Below, piece after piece: positions 30,720 to 37,686 of a DNA stretch of 37,686 bases. The translations under genes and the position numbers were made by a program. This stretch comes from Pseudomonadota bacterium. GTDB lineage: Bacteria; Pseudomonadota; Gammaproteobacteria; Burkholderiales; Burkholderiaceae_B. The notes under the pieces were generated by a model that ran no database searches, had not been told where the DNA came from, and was given only the letters and a program-made list of their open reading frames with translations. The first letter of the stretch is position 1. Each line of letters begins with the position of its first letter. Location: positions 1 to 37,686 of the forward strand of contig JAEWHK010000016.1 of the NCBI GenBank assembly GCA_023387815.1. The letters are read 5' to 3'.

Positions 30720-32684
30720 CTACTGTTGTACCAGTTGCAGTTTCTCCAGAAACCGGTCTGCCTTCTGAAAACCGACCACGCGGTTGTCGGTCATCTCTTT
30801 GCCCTGGCGGTCAAAGAAGATAATGCCCGGCGGTCCGAAAAGACGAAAGCGCTTGAGCAGTTCCCGGTCCTGGGCATTGTTGCCGGTCACATCGGCCTGT
30901 AACAGCAGCATTTGATTCATGACACCGGCAACGCGGCTGTCGCTGAAGGTGAATTTTTCCATTTCGTGGCAGGAAATGCACCAATCTGCGTAGAAATCCA
31001 GCATCACGGGTTTGCCTGCCGAAGCGATGCGGGATTCGAGCTCGGCCAGCGACTTGACGCGTTCAAATTTCACACTGGCCACCGTGGGCTGAGAAGCACC
31101 ATTCAACTGAGTGATGCCTTTTAGCGGCGACAGTGGGTCGCGGCTTCCCGTTGCCAGACCGATAAGCAGCAGCAATGCCCAGGCCGCAGCAAGCAGGCCG
31201 AGAGCGCGCAGCATAAGACGCAGCGGCCCCGTTGTTCCCGCTGGCCCGGCATCGCTGCGGAAGGCGCCAAGCAGGATTGCCAGGCACATGCTCAGAAAGG
31301 CCCAGCCCAGCATCTGCGTCCATAAGGGGATGACGGGCATCAGCATCCACAGTGCCGTTGCCAGTAGCAGCAGCCCGCAGAAATGCTTGATGCCTTCCAT
31401 CCACGGACCGGCTTTGGGCATCAGGGCGCCAGAGGTGGCTCCCAGTATCAGCAGCGAAGCACCCTGCCCCCAGGCCAGCACAAATAACGCCAGTCCGCCC
31501 AGCAGCAGATTGCCGGTCTGGGAGATGAAGAGCAGAATACCCGCCAACGGTGCAGCAACGCAGGGGCCGCAAATCAGTGCAGACAGCATGCCCATGCCCA
31601 GAGCACTGCCATAGCGGCCTCCAGGGATGCGGGACACTTTATTGTTGAGCGATGTTTGTACCGACACGGGCATCTGTATGGTAAATGCACCGAACATGCC
31701 GATGGCCAGAATAATGAGTATTAGTGCGAAGGCCGAGAGCACCCAGGGATTTTGTATCCAGGCGGCAAGCACAGAGCCCACCGACGCAGCCGCAATGCCC
31801 AGCAGGGTGTAAACGATGGCCGTACCAAGCACGTACATGAGCGTGAGGGCGAAGCTGCGACCTCGCGCAGGCACGCCACCACGCGCTTTCTGGTCCCCCA
31901 CAATCACGGAAAGCAGAATGGGCAGCATCGGCAGCACGCAGGGTGTAAATGACAGCACCACACCAAGCGCAAAGCAGATCAGAAGAATACGCAGGACGCC
32001 CGCTTCGGAAAGCCAGGATGCAATGGTGGTATCGCCGGCATCGAAAAGGGATGGCGCTGAAGCGCCGCCAGCACCTGCATCCCCCGCATTGCCGGTCAGT
32101 GCACGCGTGACGTCCGAAGTGGGCGAGGAAGAGGACGGCGAACTGGAAAGGGAGACAGGCGCCGCGCCCTTTTTCACGCCCTGGCTGCCGCCGGTGATGC
32201 TCAGGCCACCACCCGGTGCCGGTTCCAGCGCCACCTCATAAGTCATGGGGGGATAGCATAGTCCGGCGTCAGCGCATCCCTGTCCCACGACCTGCAAGGT
32301 AAACGCGGTGGTCTGTTTTAAGAAGGGAATATCGATACTGACCTGCTTGTGGAACACTTCCATGTTTTTGTCGAAGGTCGGGTCGTATTTGACCTCTCCT
32401 TTCGGAAACACAGGTGTGCCAATGAGCGTACCGGCCTGCGATTTGTCTGTATCGTCTTTGATATGAAATTCGAAACGCTCGTGATACATGTAGTATTTCG
32501 GCGCGATTTGAAAGCCCACCTGCAATTGGGAGGGCGATTGCATTTTTGCCGAGAACACGAAAGCCTGCTCCGGATCCAGAAACTCTTCTTCTGCATGCGC
32601 AAGTGACCCCACAACAAGGCAAAGCAAGGCGATGAGCCACAACACCCACTCACAGCGGCGCTTCAAATCAGACAACGTAAACAC
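30720..32684 (-). CDS. dsbD: Thiol:disulfide interchange protein DsbD
   Basis: Carries electrons from cytoplasmic thioredoxin across the inner membrane to periplasmic reductases such as DsbC and the cytochrome c maturation path. The 654 residues show a signal peptide (LWLIALLCLVVGSLAHA), the periplasmic alpha domain with GCADAGLCYPPM, eight membrane segments with cysteines in SFTPCVLPMLPIL and ICGPCVAAPL, and a C-terminal thioredoxin domain with YADWCISCHEMEKF. A Ser/Pro-rich linker joins alpha and beta. It starts at a GTG (32684) and lies 9 bases after cutA. A role with ccsB/resB in cytochrome maturation is plausible. Confidence 0.94.
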   Translation of the reverse strand: MFTLSDLKRRCEWVLWLIALLCLVVGSLAHAEEEFLDPEQAFVFSAKMQSPSQLQVGFQIAPKYYMYHERFEFHIKDDTDKSQAGTLIGTPVFPKGEVKYDPTFDKNMEVFHKQVSIDIPFLKQTTAFTLQVVGQGCADAGLCYPPMTYEVALEPAPGGGLSITGGSQGVKKGAAPVSLSSSPSSSSPTSDVTRALTGNAGDAGAGGASAPSLFDAGDTTIASWLSEAGVLRILLICFALGVVLSFTPCVLPMLPILLSVIVGDQKARGGVPARGRSFALTLMYVLGTAIVYTLLGIAAASVGSVLAAWIQNPWVLSAFALILIILAIGMFGAFTIQMPVSVQTSLNNKVSRIPGGRYGSALGMGMLSALICGPCVAAPLAGILLFISQTGNLLLGGLALFVLAWGQGASLLILGATSGALMPKAGPWMEGIKHFCGLLLLATALWMLMPVIPLWTQMLGWAFLSMCLAILLGAFRSDAGPAGTTGPLRLMLRALGLLAAAWALLLLIGLATGSRDPLSPLKGITQLNGASQPTVASVKFERVKSLAELESRIASAGKPVMLDFYADWCISCHEMEKFTFSDSRVAGVMNQMLLLQADVTGNNAQDRELLKRFRLFGPPGIIFFDRQGKEMTDNRVVGFQKADRFLEKLQLVQQ

Positions 32685-32693
32685 AGAGACTCT

Positions 32694-33017
32694 CTATATC
32701 GATGTTTGTGCGCGTATCCATTCCAGATAAGGCACGTGCCCGCCCGTAACGGGCACAATAATGACTTCGGGGACATCGTAAGGGTGCAGCTGAATAATCC
32801 GCTCCTGGCAGCGCAGGCTGGCCTGGCTGGAGGTCTTGATAGTGAGCGTGATTTCCTCTGTCCCTTCCAGTGTATCTTCCCATAGATAGATGGACAGTCC
32901 AGGCGGGCTTAAGTTCACGCAGGCGGCCAGACGCTCTTCGACCAGTACGTGGGCAATCCGCTTGGCCAGCAGCAGATCCGGCACCGTGGTCATCATGACG
33001 ACGCAATTGCTAGTCAT
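32694..33017 (-). CDS. cutA: Divalent-cation tolerance protein CutA
   Basis: A 107-residue trimeric ferredoxin-like protein linked to copper and divalent-metal tolerance, often next to dsbD, as here. VMMTTVPDLLLAKRIAHVLV, then RLAACVNL, WEDTLEGTEEITLTIKT, and the C-terminal HPYDVPEVIIVPVTGGHVPY followed by LEWI are diagnostic. The ATG has a near-perfect AGGAGG ribosome site. The gene is 9 bases ahead of dsbD and 28 bases behind the MFS gene, all on the minus strand. Confidence 0.95.
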   Translation of the reverse strand: MTSNCVVMMTTVPDLLLAKRIAHVLVEERLAACVNLSPPGLSIYLWEDTLEGTEEITLTIKTSSQASLRCQERIIQLHPYDVPEVIIVPVTGGHVPYLEWIRAQTSI

Positions 33018-33045
33018 AGCTTGCCTCCTGAGTAGAACATTAAGA

Positions 33046-34275
33046 CTATTCCAGCGCCATTCCCTTGCGTTCGGGAATCAGGAACAGCGTAGCAAGAATA
33101 TCCAGTATATAGAGCGATGCCAGCAGACCCAGAGCGGCTTCAAACGAATAGGCTGCAGCCAGGGCACCCACCACGACAGGACCAAAACCGCCCACGGCGC
33201 GTCCGATATTGAAGAGTACGTTCTGTGCCGTGGCCCGGGCGGTCATGGGGTAGAGCTCGGAGATCAGCGCACCGTATCCGCCAATCATACCATTGACGAA
33301 GACGCCCATGAGGGCGCCTCCCCACAGCAACGCTGCCGGCGACTGAAGCTGGGAATACACATATACCATGATCACGGCGCCGGCCTGATAGATAAGAAAG
33401 CTGGGGCGTCGGCCGATACGGTCTGCCAGTTGCCCGAAAAGCCAGATGCCCAGGCTCATGCCCACCACGGTCATGGCCGTCCAGCTTGCCGATTTGGTCA
33501 GTGAGTAGCCAAATTGCGTCGACAGATAGGACGGCATCCAGATCATCAGGCCATAGTAACCGAAGTTCTGCACAGAACAGAGAATGACGACGCCCAGGCT
33601 GCGCCTCAGGGTTTCTGCGTCCTTTACGAGGAGCTTCAGCGGTGCCAGTGAGAAGGAGCGGGCCACCGGCGTGGATTTCAGGAACTGCTCGGGCTCACCG
33701 ATGTAGCGGCGAACGATGAACGAGACGATGGCAGGCAGAACCCCTACCGCGAACATGCCGCGCCAGCCGATGATGGGCAGCAGTAGCGGCGTAAGCAGTG
33801 CCGCTGCCAGCACACCCGCCTGCCAGCCCAGTCCCACGTATGACGACACGCGTGCCCTCTCTGAAGGACGGCAGGCTTCGGTAGCCAGCGCCATGCCGAT
33901 ACCAAACTCCCCGCCCAGGCCCAGACCGGCGATGGTGCGATACACCAGCAGATCCCAATAGCCCTGAGCCAGCGCACACATGCCGGTGAAAACGGCAAAC
34001 AACAGGATGGTCCAGGTCAGTACGCGCACCCGCCCGTAGATATCGCTGAGCAGGCCAAAGCCGATACCACCGATAACCGCGCCGACCAGCGTCCAGGTAA
34101 CCAGCGAGCCGGCTTCTGTACTGGTGAGGCCCAGACCCGCGCTGACCGCCGCCAGAATGAAGCCCAGAATAAGAAGATCGAAGCCATCCAGCGCATAACC
34201 GATAGCGGAAGCCCAGATGGCTTTTCTGGCATTGTTTTTAGAATCACGTTCTGCGGGCGCAGCAAGACCTGACAC
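33046..34275 (-). CDS. MFS transporter (AAHS-like)
   Basis: A 409-residue, twelve-segment inner-membrane carrier. DGFDLLILGF in the first segment is typical of the aromatic acid:H+ symporter-type families; GRVRVLTWTILLF and the RTIAGLGLGGEFGIGMAL stretch give the usual loop-2/3 and segment-4 marks, and the second half has QLADRIGRRPSF. A substrate such as an aromatic or short organic acid is inferred only. The start is a GTG at 34275 without a clear ribosome site; no ATG is available upstream. It heads the MFS-cutA-dsbD run, which may share a transcript. Confidence 0.85.
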   Translation of the reverse strand: MSGLAAPAERDSKNNARKAIWASAIGYALDGFDLLILGFILAAVSAGLGLTSTEAGSLVTWTLVGAVIGGIGFGLLSDIYGRVRVLTWTILLFAVFTGMCALAQGYWDLLVYRTIAGLGLGGEFGIGMALATEACRPSERARVSSYVGLGWQAGVLAAALLTPLLLPIIGWRGMFAVGVLPAIVSFIVRRYIGEPEQFLKSTPVARSFSLAPLKLLVKDAETLRRSLGVVILCSVQNFGYYGLMIWMPSYLSTQFGYSLTKSASWTAMTVVGMSLGIWLFGQLADRIGRRPSFLIYQAGAVIMVYVYSQLQSPAALLWGGALMGVFVNGMIGGYGALISELYPMTARATAQNVLFNIGRAVGGFGPVVVGALAAAYSFEAALGLLASLYILDILATLFLIPERKGMALE

Positions 34276-34404
34276 AGACGAAGCACGCGTTGTTCGTTCC
34301 TGTTGGGAAGGGGGAGGGGGAAATTTTTGCAGGCCTTATTGTAGCGCGCCCGGGACTGTCATGAATCTGAAAAAACGTCGTGGGTGAAAAGAGCGAAACG
34401 TAAA

Positions 34405-34439
34405 GGCCTGGCGTGATAATCAGAGATATCTGCCAGGCC
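34405..34439. terminator. Hairpin between the HxlR and MFS genes
   Basis: A perfect 8-bp stem GGCCTGGC / GCCAGGCC with a 19-base loop lies downstream of the HxlR array on the minus strand. A short TTTACG follows; weak terminator. The 295 bases from 34276 to 34570 otherwise hold the repeat array and a C/T-rich run (34308-34325) ahead of the MFS start. Confidence 0.4.
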
Positions 34440-34475
34440 CTGCGAATATGCAAGGCAGTTTTCGATTCGCTTCAG

Positions 34476-34655
34476 GCTGCGTCAGCTTCGGATCTTGTTG
34501 GTGTTTCGGATGTGGCTGACACTCCGGATGTTGCTGAAGCTTAGGATGTTGCTGAGGCTTAGGACGTTGCTCAGGCTTCGTGTACTGCTGAGGCTTCGGC
34601 TGCTGACGATGCTGAAGATACTGAAGATACTGAAGATACTGAAGATGCTGATGAT
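34476..34655. repeat. Ten-unit 18-nt tandem array at the end of the HxlR gene
   Basis: Ten consecutive 18-base units, in register, run from GCTGCGTCAGCTTCGGAT through GTTGCTGAAGCTTAGGAT and GTTGCTGAGGCTTAGGAC to ACTGAAGATGCTGATGAT. The last three units are double 9-mers (GCTGAAGAT/ACTGAAGAT types). The HxlR stop codon (34571-34573) falls in unit 6, so units 6-10 encode its tail and units 1-5 are the 3' non-coding end. Confidence 0.88.
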
Positions 34656-35053
34656 TCTGTTGAGGATAAGTCGGCAAAAAGGTACCGATCGGACCAGCGT
34701 GCCAGTGACTCTATGGGCTCTTTGAGCGTACGACCAAAGTCTGTCACCGTGTATTCGACCCTGGGTGGCACCTCTGCATAGACCTGTCGCGTAACCATAC
34801 CCAGCGATTCGAAATGCCGTAAATGCCGGCTGAGTTCTTTCTGCGAGATCGGCTGCAATAGACGTTGCAGGGCATTGAAGCGTACCGGCCCGTCGGCCAG
34901 GATAAGACGGTAGATGATGGGCACGGACCATTTTCCGGCCATAATCTGGCCAAACCGTGCAACAGGACAAGGTCGGCCGCAAGCCTGGTCTGACACATTC
35001 TTTTTCAATGGCGCTCTCCCGCATTCCAGCGTAAACGTATCGGTTCTGTTCAT
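34571..35053 (-). CDS. HxlR-family transcription regulator with repeat-built C-terminal tail
   Basis: A 160-residue winged-helix regulator of the HxlR/MarR-like group. The core (about 24-128) has GRPCPVARFGQIMAGKWSVP with the conserved cysteine (Cys29), RFNALQRLLQPISQKELSRH and the wing YTVTDFGRTLKEPI. HxlR proteins often sense redox or electrophile stress through that cysteine. After about residue 130 the protein is only SSASSVSSVSSVSSASSAAE and a short end, encoded by the 18-nt repeat array, so the natural C-terminus has been replaced or extended. It is divergent from the SDR gene, with a small dyad (35075-35087) between them, and probably controls it. Confidence 0.85.
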   Translation of the reverse strand: MNRTDTFTLECGRAPLKKNVSDQACGRPCPVARFGQIMAGKWSVPIIYRLILADGPVRFNALQRLLQPISQKELSRHLRHFESLGMVTRQVYAEVPPRVEYTVTDFGRTLKEPIESLARWSDRYLFADLSSTESSASSVSSVSSVSSASSAAEASAVHEA

Positions 35054-35074
35054 TAGTTACCTTTTGGTACCTAC

Positions 35075-35087
35075 TATACTTAGTATA
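35075..35087. promoter_or_regulatory. Candidate HxlR operator in the HxlR-SDR gap
   Basis: TATACT-T-AGTATA is a 13-bp dyad in the 81-base gap between divergent genes, next to GGTACC (35067-35072). Position suggests an operator for the HxlR protein. Confidence 0.4.
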
Positions 35088-35134
35088 CCTTAGGCGCTAC
35101 AGTGAGCTTTTCGAACCGGAAAAGGTGATTGAAG

Positions 35135-35875
35135 ATGAACAGATTGGCGCAGAAACGGATCCTGGTAACGGGCGGCACATCGGGTATCGGGCTTGCTACC
35201 GTCCGTCAGGCACTGGCTGAGGGTGCAGATGTCATGGTTACGGGCCGCAGACAGGAGGGACTGGATCGCCTGGCGGCAGAAACTGAAGGGAAGGTGCTGA
35301 CTGTGCGTTCGGATATGGCAGATCCCGAAGCCTTGCCGGCATTGACAGACAGCATTGCGCAGCACTGGGGAGGCCTGGACGGCGTTTTCCTGTGCGCGGC
35401 TGATGTCACGCATATGCCGCTGGAGAAGTGGCAGGCAAAGGACTACGAGCTGGTTATGAATACCAACTTCAAAGGGCCCTTCTTTCTGCTCCAGGCCTTG
35501 CTGCCATTGCTTGAGGAATCGGCTTCTGTGGTGCTTTGTGGATCGGTATCGGCGCATATCGGATTTCCCGACAGTTCGATCTATGCGGCCAGCAAGGCTG
35601 CCCTGCTCTCTCTTGCCCGCACTCTGTCGCGGGAGCTTGTCGGCCGCAAGATACGCGTCAATAGCGTATCTCCCGGACCGACCCTGACACCTGCTGTGGA
35701 ATTGCTTAAATCCCGCAATGAACATTTTATGGATGACATCGCCAGCATTGTGCCTATCGGACGTATTGGTGAACCTGAGGAGATTGCCGGTGCCGTGATT
35801 TTTCTGCTGTCGGACGAATCCAGCTATATGCGCGGAAGCGAGATAGTTGTTGATGGTGGCGTGATTGGTCTTTAA
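35135..35875 (+). CDS. SDR-family oxidoreductase
   Basis: A 246-residue classical short-chain dehydrogenase. VTGGTSGIGLATVRQA is the nucleotide site, GRRQEGL suggests NADPH preference, and the catalytic set is seen as Ser in CGSVSAHIGF and YAASKAALLS. The end GSEIVVDGGVIGL is typical. The ATG at 35135 is chosen over a TTG two codons earlier; AAGG lies about 9 bases ahead. Substrate unknown; likely under control of the divergent HxlR regulator. Confidence 0.9.
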   Translation: MNRLAQKRILVTGGTSGIGLATVRQALAEGADVMVTGRRQEGLDRLAAETEGKVLTVRSDMADPEALPALTDSIAQHWGGLDGVFLCAADVTHMPLEKWQAKDYELVMNTNFKGPFFLLQALLPLLEESASVVLCGSVSAHIGFPDSSIYAASKAALLSLARTLSRELVGRKIRVNSVSPGPTLTPAVELLKSRNEHFMDDIASIVPIGRIGEPEEIAGAVIFLLSDESSYMRGSEIVVDGGVIGL

Positions 35876-35969
35876 TGCAGACGAAGCAACTCGCAGAGTT
35901 TAGTTCGCGACGCGTAAGGGGAGCACTTCACACTTCGCAAGGAACAATATTTCGCGCGGCCGATATGCA

Positions 35970-35999
35970 AAAAAGCACCTGCGTGAACAGGTGCTTTTT
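35970..35999. terminator. Bidirectional rho-independent terminator (SDR / rplQ)
   Basis: A perfect 12-bp stem AAAAAGCACCTG / CAGGTGCTTTTT with loop CGTGAA. As and Ts on both arms make it work for the SDR gene on the plus strand and rplQ on the minus strand. Confidence 0.9.
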
Positions 36000-36029
36000 G
36001 CTGCCAGCCGATAAAGCCCGGCCGGTAAT

Positions 36030-36062
36030 TGACTGCTATGTGACTGCTATGTAAGACTGCAA
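36030..36062. repeat. Short 11-nt direct repeat between SDR and rplQ
   Basis: TGACTGCTATG occurs twice in tandem (36030-36040, 36041-36051), followed by a degenerate third unit TAAGACTGCAA. Same 11-nt period as the array before hemB. Confidence 0.7.
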
Positions 36063-36121
36063 TCGTTGGCTGCTACGTCTGCCGATGCCTGGGCACCGGC
36101 TGTCGACTAATGGTCGCTGCC

Positions 36122-36511
36122 TTATTCGGCGTCGACGACTTCGTCGGCTACTTCGGGACGATCAACCAGTTCCATGAATGCCATAGGTGCGTTATCGCCC
36201 TGACGGAAACCCATTTTCAAAACGCGTGTGTAACCACCGTTGCGCTCTTTGTAGCGGGGACCGATTTCGGCAAACAGTTTAACGACTGCATCGCGGTCAC
36301 GAAGACGGGCGAATGCCAGACGTTTGTTGGCCAGTGTTGGCTCTTTAGCCAGAGTGATAAGGGGCTCGATGACACGGCGCAGCTCTTTGGCTTTAGGCAA
36401 TGTTGTTTTGATCGCTTCGTGCTGGATCAGAGATACAGACATGTTGCGGAACATCGCCAGGCGATGGCTGCTGGTACGGTTCAGTTTACGAAGACCACTA
36501 CGGTGACGCAT
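36122..36511 (-). CDS. rplQ: 50S ribosomal protein L17
   Basis: Ribosomal protein of the large subunit, 129 residues. MRHRSGLRKLNRTSSHRLAM, then FRNMSVSLIQHEAIKTTLPK and the C-terminal GGYTRVLKMGFRQGDNAPMA are diagnostic. The ATG has AAGGA at 8 bases. It is the last gene of the alpha operon behind rpoA, but the gap to rpoA is 260 bases, long for this pair, with two hairpins in it. Confidence 0.97.
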   Translation of the reverse strand: MRHRSGLRKLNRTSSHRLAMFRNMSVSLIQHEAIKTTLPKAKELRRVIEPLITLAKEPTLANKRLAFARLRDRDAVVKLFAEIGPRYKERNGGYTRVLKMGFRQGDNAPMAFMELVDRPEVADEVVDAE

Positions 36512-36576
36512 GATAATTTCCTTTGAATCTAGGTTAAAGACGGCAATGCCGCCTGTTTGACCGGCTCTTCTATCCT

Positions 36577-36699
36577 GTTATGACGGGTGTCATAACCGGC
36601 GGTCCGGTTGGCATATGAACAGATCAGGATTGCATGTTTGGCAATGCCAGGCAGCAACCCTGCCCTGTCCGGTTTATCCGGCTCTCTTGCGAGAACCGG
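36577..36699. other. Two hairpins in the rpoA-rplQ gap
   Basis: GTTATGAC-GGGT-GTCATAAC (36577-36596, perfect 8-bp stem) and CCGGCTCTC-TTGC-GAGAACCGG (36678-36699, one mismatch). No T-runs on the minus strand, so they may be RNA-processing or stability elements rather than terminators. No gene is seen in 36512-36771. Confidence 0.45.
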
Positions 36700-36771
36700 G
36701 AATTTTACAGCAATTGTGCGCCGGGGCGCTGTCGGCTTCGGGATTTGCATCCAAAAGCCGGTAAATCACAA

Positions 36772-37686
36772 TCAAGGACGCTCAAGTCCCAGTGGTGGCC
36801 AGCTTTCCAGCTTCATACCCAGCGTCAGGCCACGTGCAGCCAGTACTTCCTTGATTTCATTCAGGGATTTACGGCCCAGGTTTGGTGTTTTGAGCAGTTC
36901 GTTTTCAGTACGCTGAATCAGATCGCCGATGTAATAGATGTTTTCGGCTTTCAGGCAGTTGGCGGAACGAACAGTCAGTTCGAGGTCGTCAACAGGACGC
37001 AGCAGGACTGGATCAATTTGCGGTACACCGCGGACAGGTGTTTCGAATGTATCGCTGGCGCCTTCGAGGGCAGCGAACACGGAAATCTGATCCATCAGGA
37101 TACGGGCAGACTGACGTACAGCTTCTTCAGGAGAAATCACACCGTTGGTTTCGATATCAAGAACCAGTTTGTCCAGGTCGGTACGCTGTTCAACACGGGC
37201 GCTTTCAACTGCATAGCTGACGCGGCGAACCGGGCTGAAAGAAGCGTCCATCTGGATACGGCCGATAGTGTGTGAACGTTCTTCGTTCAGAGCACGCATA
37301 TTACCGGCAACATAGCCGCGACCCTGTTCGATCTTGATTTGCATTTCCAGCTTGCCGTTGTCGGTCAGCGTTGCAATCACGTGATTCGGGTTGATGATTT
37401 CTACGTCGTGAGGCAGATCGATATCACTGGCCAGTACCGGGCCGGCGCCGGATTTGCGCAGTGTGACGGTCACTTCTTCACGATTGTTCAGTTTGAATAC
37501 AATGCCCTTCAGGTTCAGAACGATGTCAACGACATCTTCACGCACGCCTGTCAGCGTAGAGTACTCGTGTACCACACCTGTGATCTGCACTTCTGTAGGT
37601 GCAAAGCCTGTCATGGAAGACAGCAGAATGCGACGCAGCGCATTGCCCAGTGTGTGGCCATAACCACGTTCGAACGGCTCCATGAC
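36772..37686 (-). CDS. rpoA: RNA polymerase alpha subunit, N-terminus cut by the window edge
   Basis: Alpha subunit of RNA polymerase; dimerises to start core assembly and contacts promoters and activators through its C-terminal domain. 304 codons and the stop are present, and the frame stays open through the window end, where the preceding residue is Val. About 25 N-terminal residues are missing. MEPFERGYGHTLGNALRRIL and LLSSMTGFAP are the assembly domain; the C-terminal domain is seen as RPVDDLELTVRSANCLKAEN followed by LLKTPNLGRKSLNEIKEVL. Transcribed toward rplQ. Confidence 0.97.
   Translation of the reverse strand, partial: VMEPFERGYGHTLGNALRRILLSSMTGFAPTEVQITGVVHEYSTLTGVREDVVDIVLNLKGIVFKLNNREEVTVTLRKSGAGPVLASDIDLPHDVEIINPNHVIATLTDNGKLEMQIKIEQGRGYVAGNMRALNEERSHTIGRIQMDASFSPVRRVSYAVESARVEQRTDLDKLVLDIETNGVISPEEAVRQSARILMDQISVFAALEGASDTFETPVRGVPQIDPVLLRPVDDLELTVRSANCLKAENIYYIGDLIQRTENELLKTPNLGRKSLNEIKEVLAARGLTLGMKLESWPPLGLERP

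Noticed and set aside
34495..34725. 76-codon plus-strand frame rich in Leu/Arg/Lys
   Set aside because: Product of reading the 18-nt array in another frame; no ribosome site or family.
34482..35024. 180-codon alternative minus-strand frame over HxlR
   Set aside because: Overlaps the HxlR gene fully; no conserved domain; open because of the repeat array.
36529..36750. 73-codon minus-strand frame in the rpoA-rplQ gap
   Set aside because: No family character and no ribosome site; spans both hairpins.
1..37686. tRNA, rRNA, complete prophage, integrase or attachment sites
   Set aside because: None seen by eye on either strand; the accessory patch at 7-9.4 kb has no integrase or flanking direct repeats that I can identify.

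Overview
The window reads as a chromosomal segment of a betaproteobacterium of the Burkholderiales, most like the Alcaligenaceae (inference from gene content and protein character; no search was run). Supporting signs are System II cytochrome c maturation genes (ccsB/resB), a di-haem cytochrome c4 divergent from engB, a dgt-aroB-aroK run beside mrcA, cyaY divergent from an LptM-type lipoprotein and lysA, and the end of the alpha operon (rpoA, rplQ).

Layout. 1-188 is the 3' end of an IS200/IS605-type element: the last 47 codons of tnpB, its right-end hairpin and the probable omega-RNA scaffold, with host DNA starting at about 189. 284-4187 (minus) holds an orphan receiver-AraC regulator, then dgt, aroB and aroK. 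4395-6848 (plus) is mrcA with a strong terminator. 6976-9703 is an AT-richer accessory patch on the minus strand: an Imm49-like immunity protein overlapping a broken secreted ORF, a small DUF7079-like protein, a Phd/YefM-type antitoxin without a recognisable toxin, and a 620-base gene-poor stretch with two related perfect palindromes. 9704-11714 is cyaY / lptM-lysA. 11985-15899 (plus) is a TauD-type dioxygenase operon with a sulfonate/taurine-type ABC transporter. 16110-20459 (minus) is ccsB, resB and cytochrome c4; 20619-22398 (plus) is engB and hemB, separated by a regular 11-nt tandem array. 22629-25308 holds galU, rfbC and rfbB. 25416-28168 (minus) is a DUF1800-DUF1501 exported pair. 28549-28815 is a small SinR/Cas2-like-fold protein. 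28932-30642 is a LysR regulator divergent from an AzoR-type flavin reductase. 30720-34275 (minus) is dsbD, cutA and an MFS transporter. 34571-35875 is an HxlR regulator, its tail built from an 18-nt repeat array, divergent from an SDR oxidoreductase. 36122-37686 (minus) is rplQ and the truncated rpoA.

How it works together. Most genes are housekeeping: aromatic amino acid, lysine and haem synthesis, nucleotide pool control, cell wall, cytochrome maturation (ccsB, resB, dsbD, cytochrome c4, hemB), surface sugar precursors (galU, rfbBC) and gene expression. The unusual material lies in four places: the tnpB/omega-RNA end, the decayed toxin-immunity/antitoxin patch at 7-9.4 kb with its twin palindromes, the 11-nt array before hemB, and the 18-nt array that forms the end of the HxlR gene. 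I found no tRNA, rRNA, CRISPR array or complete new defence system.
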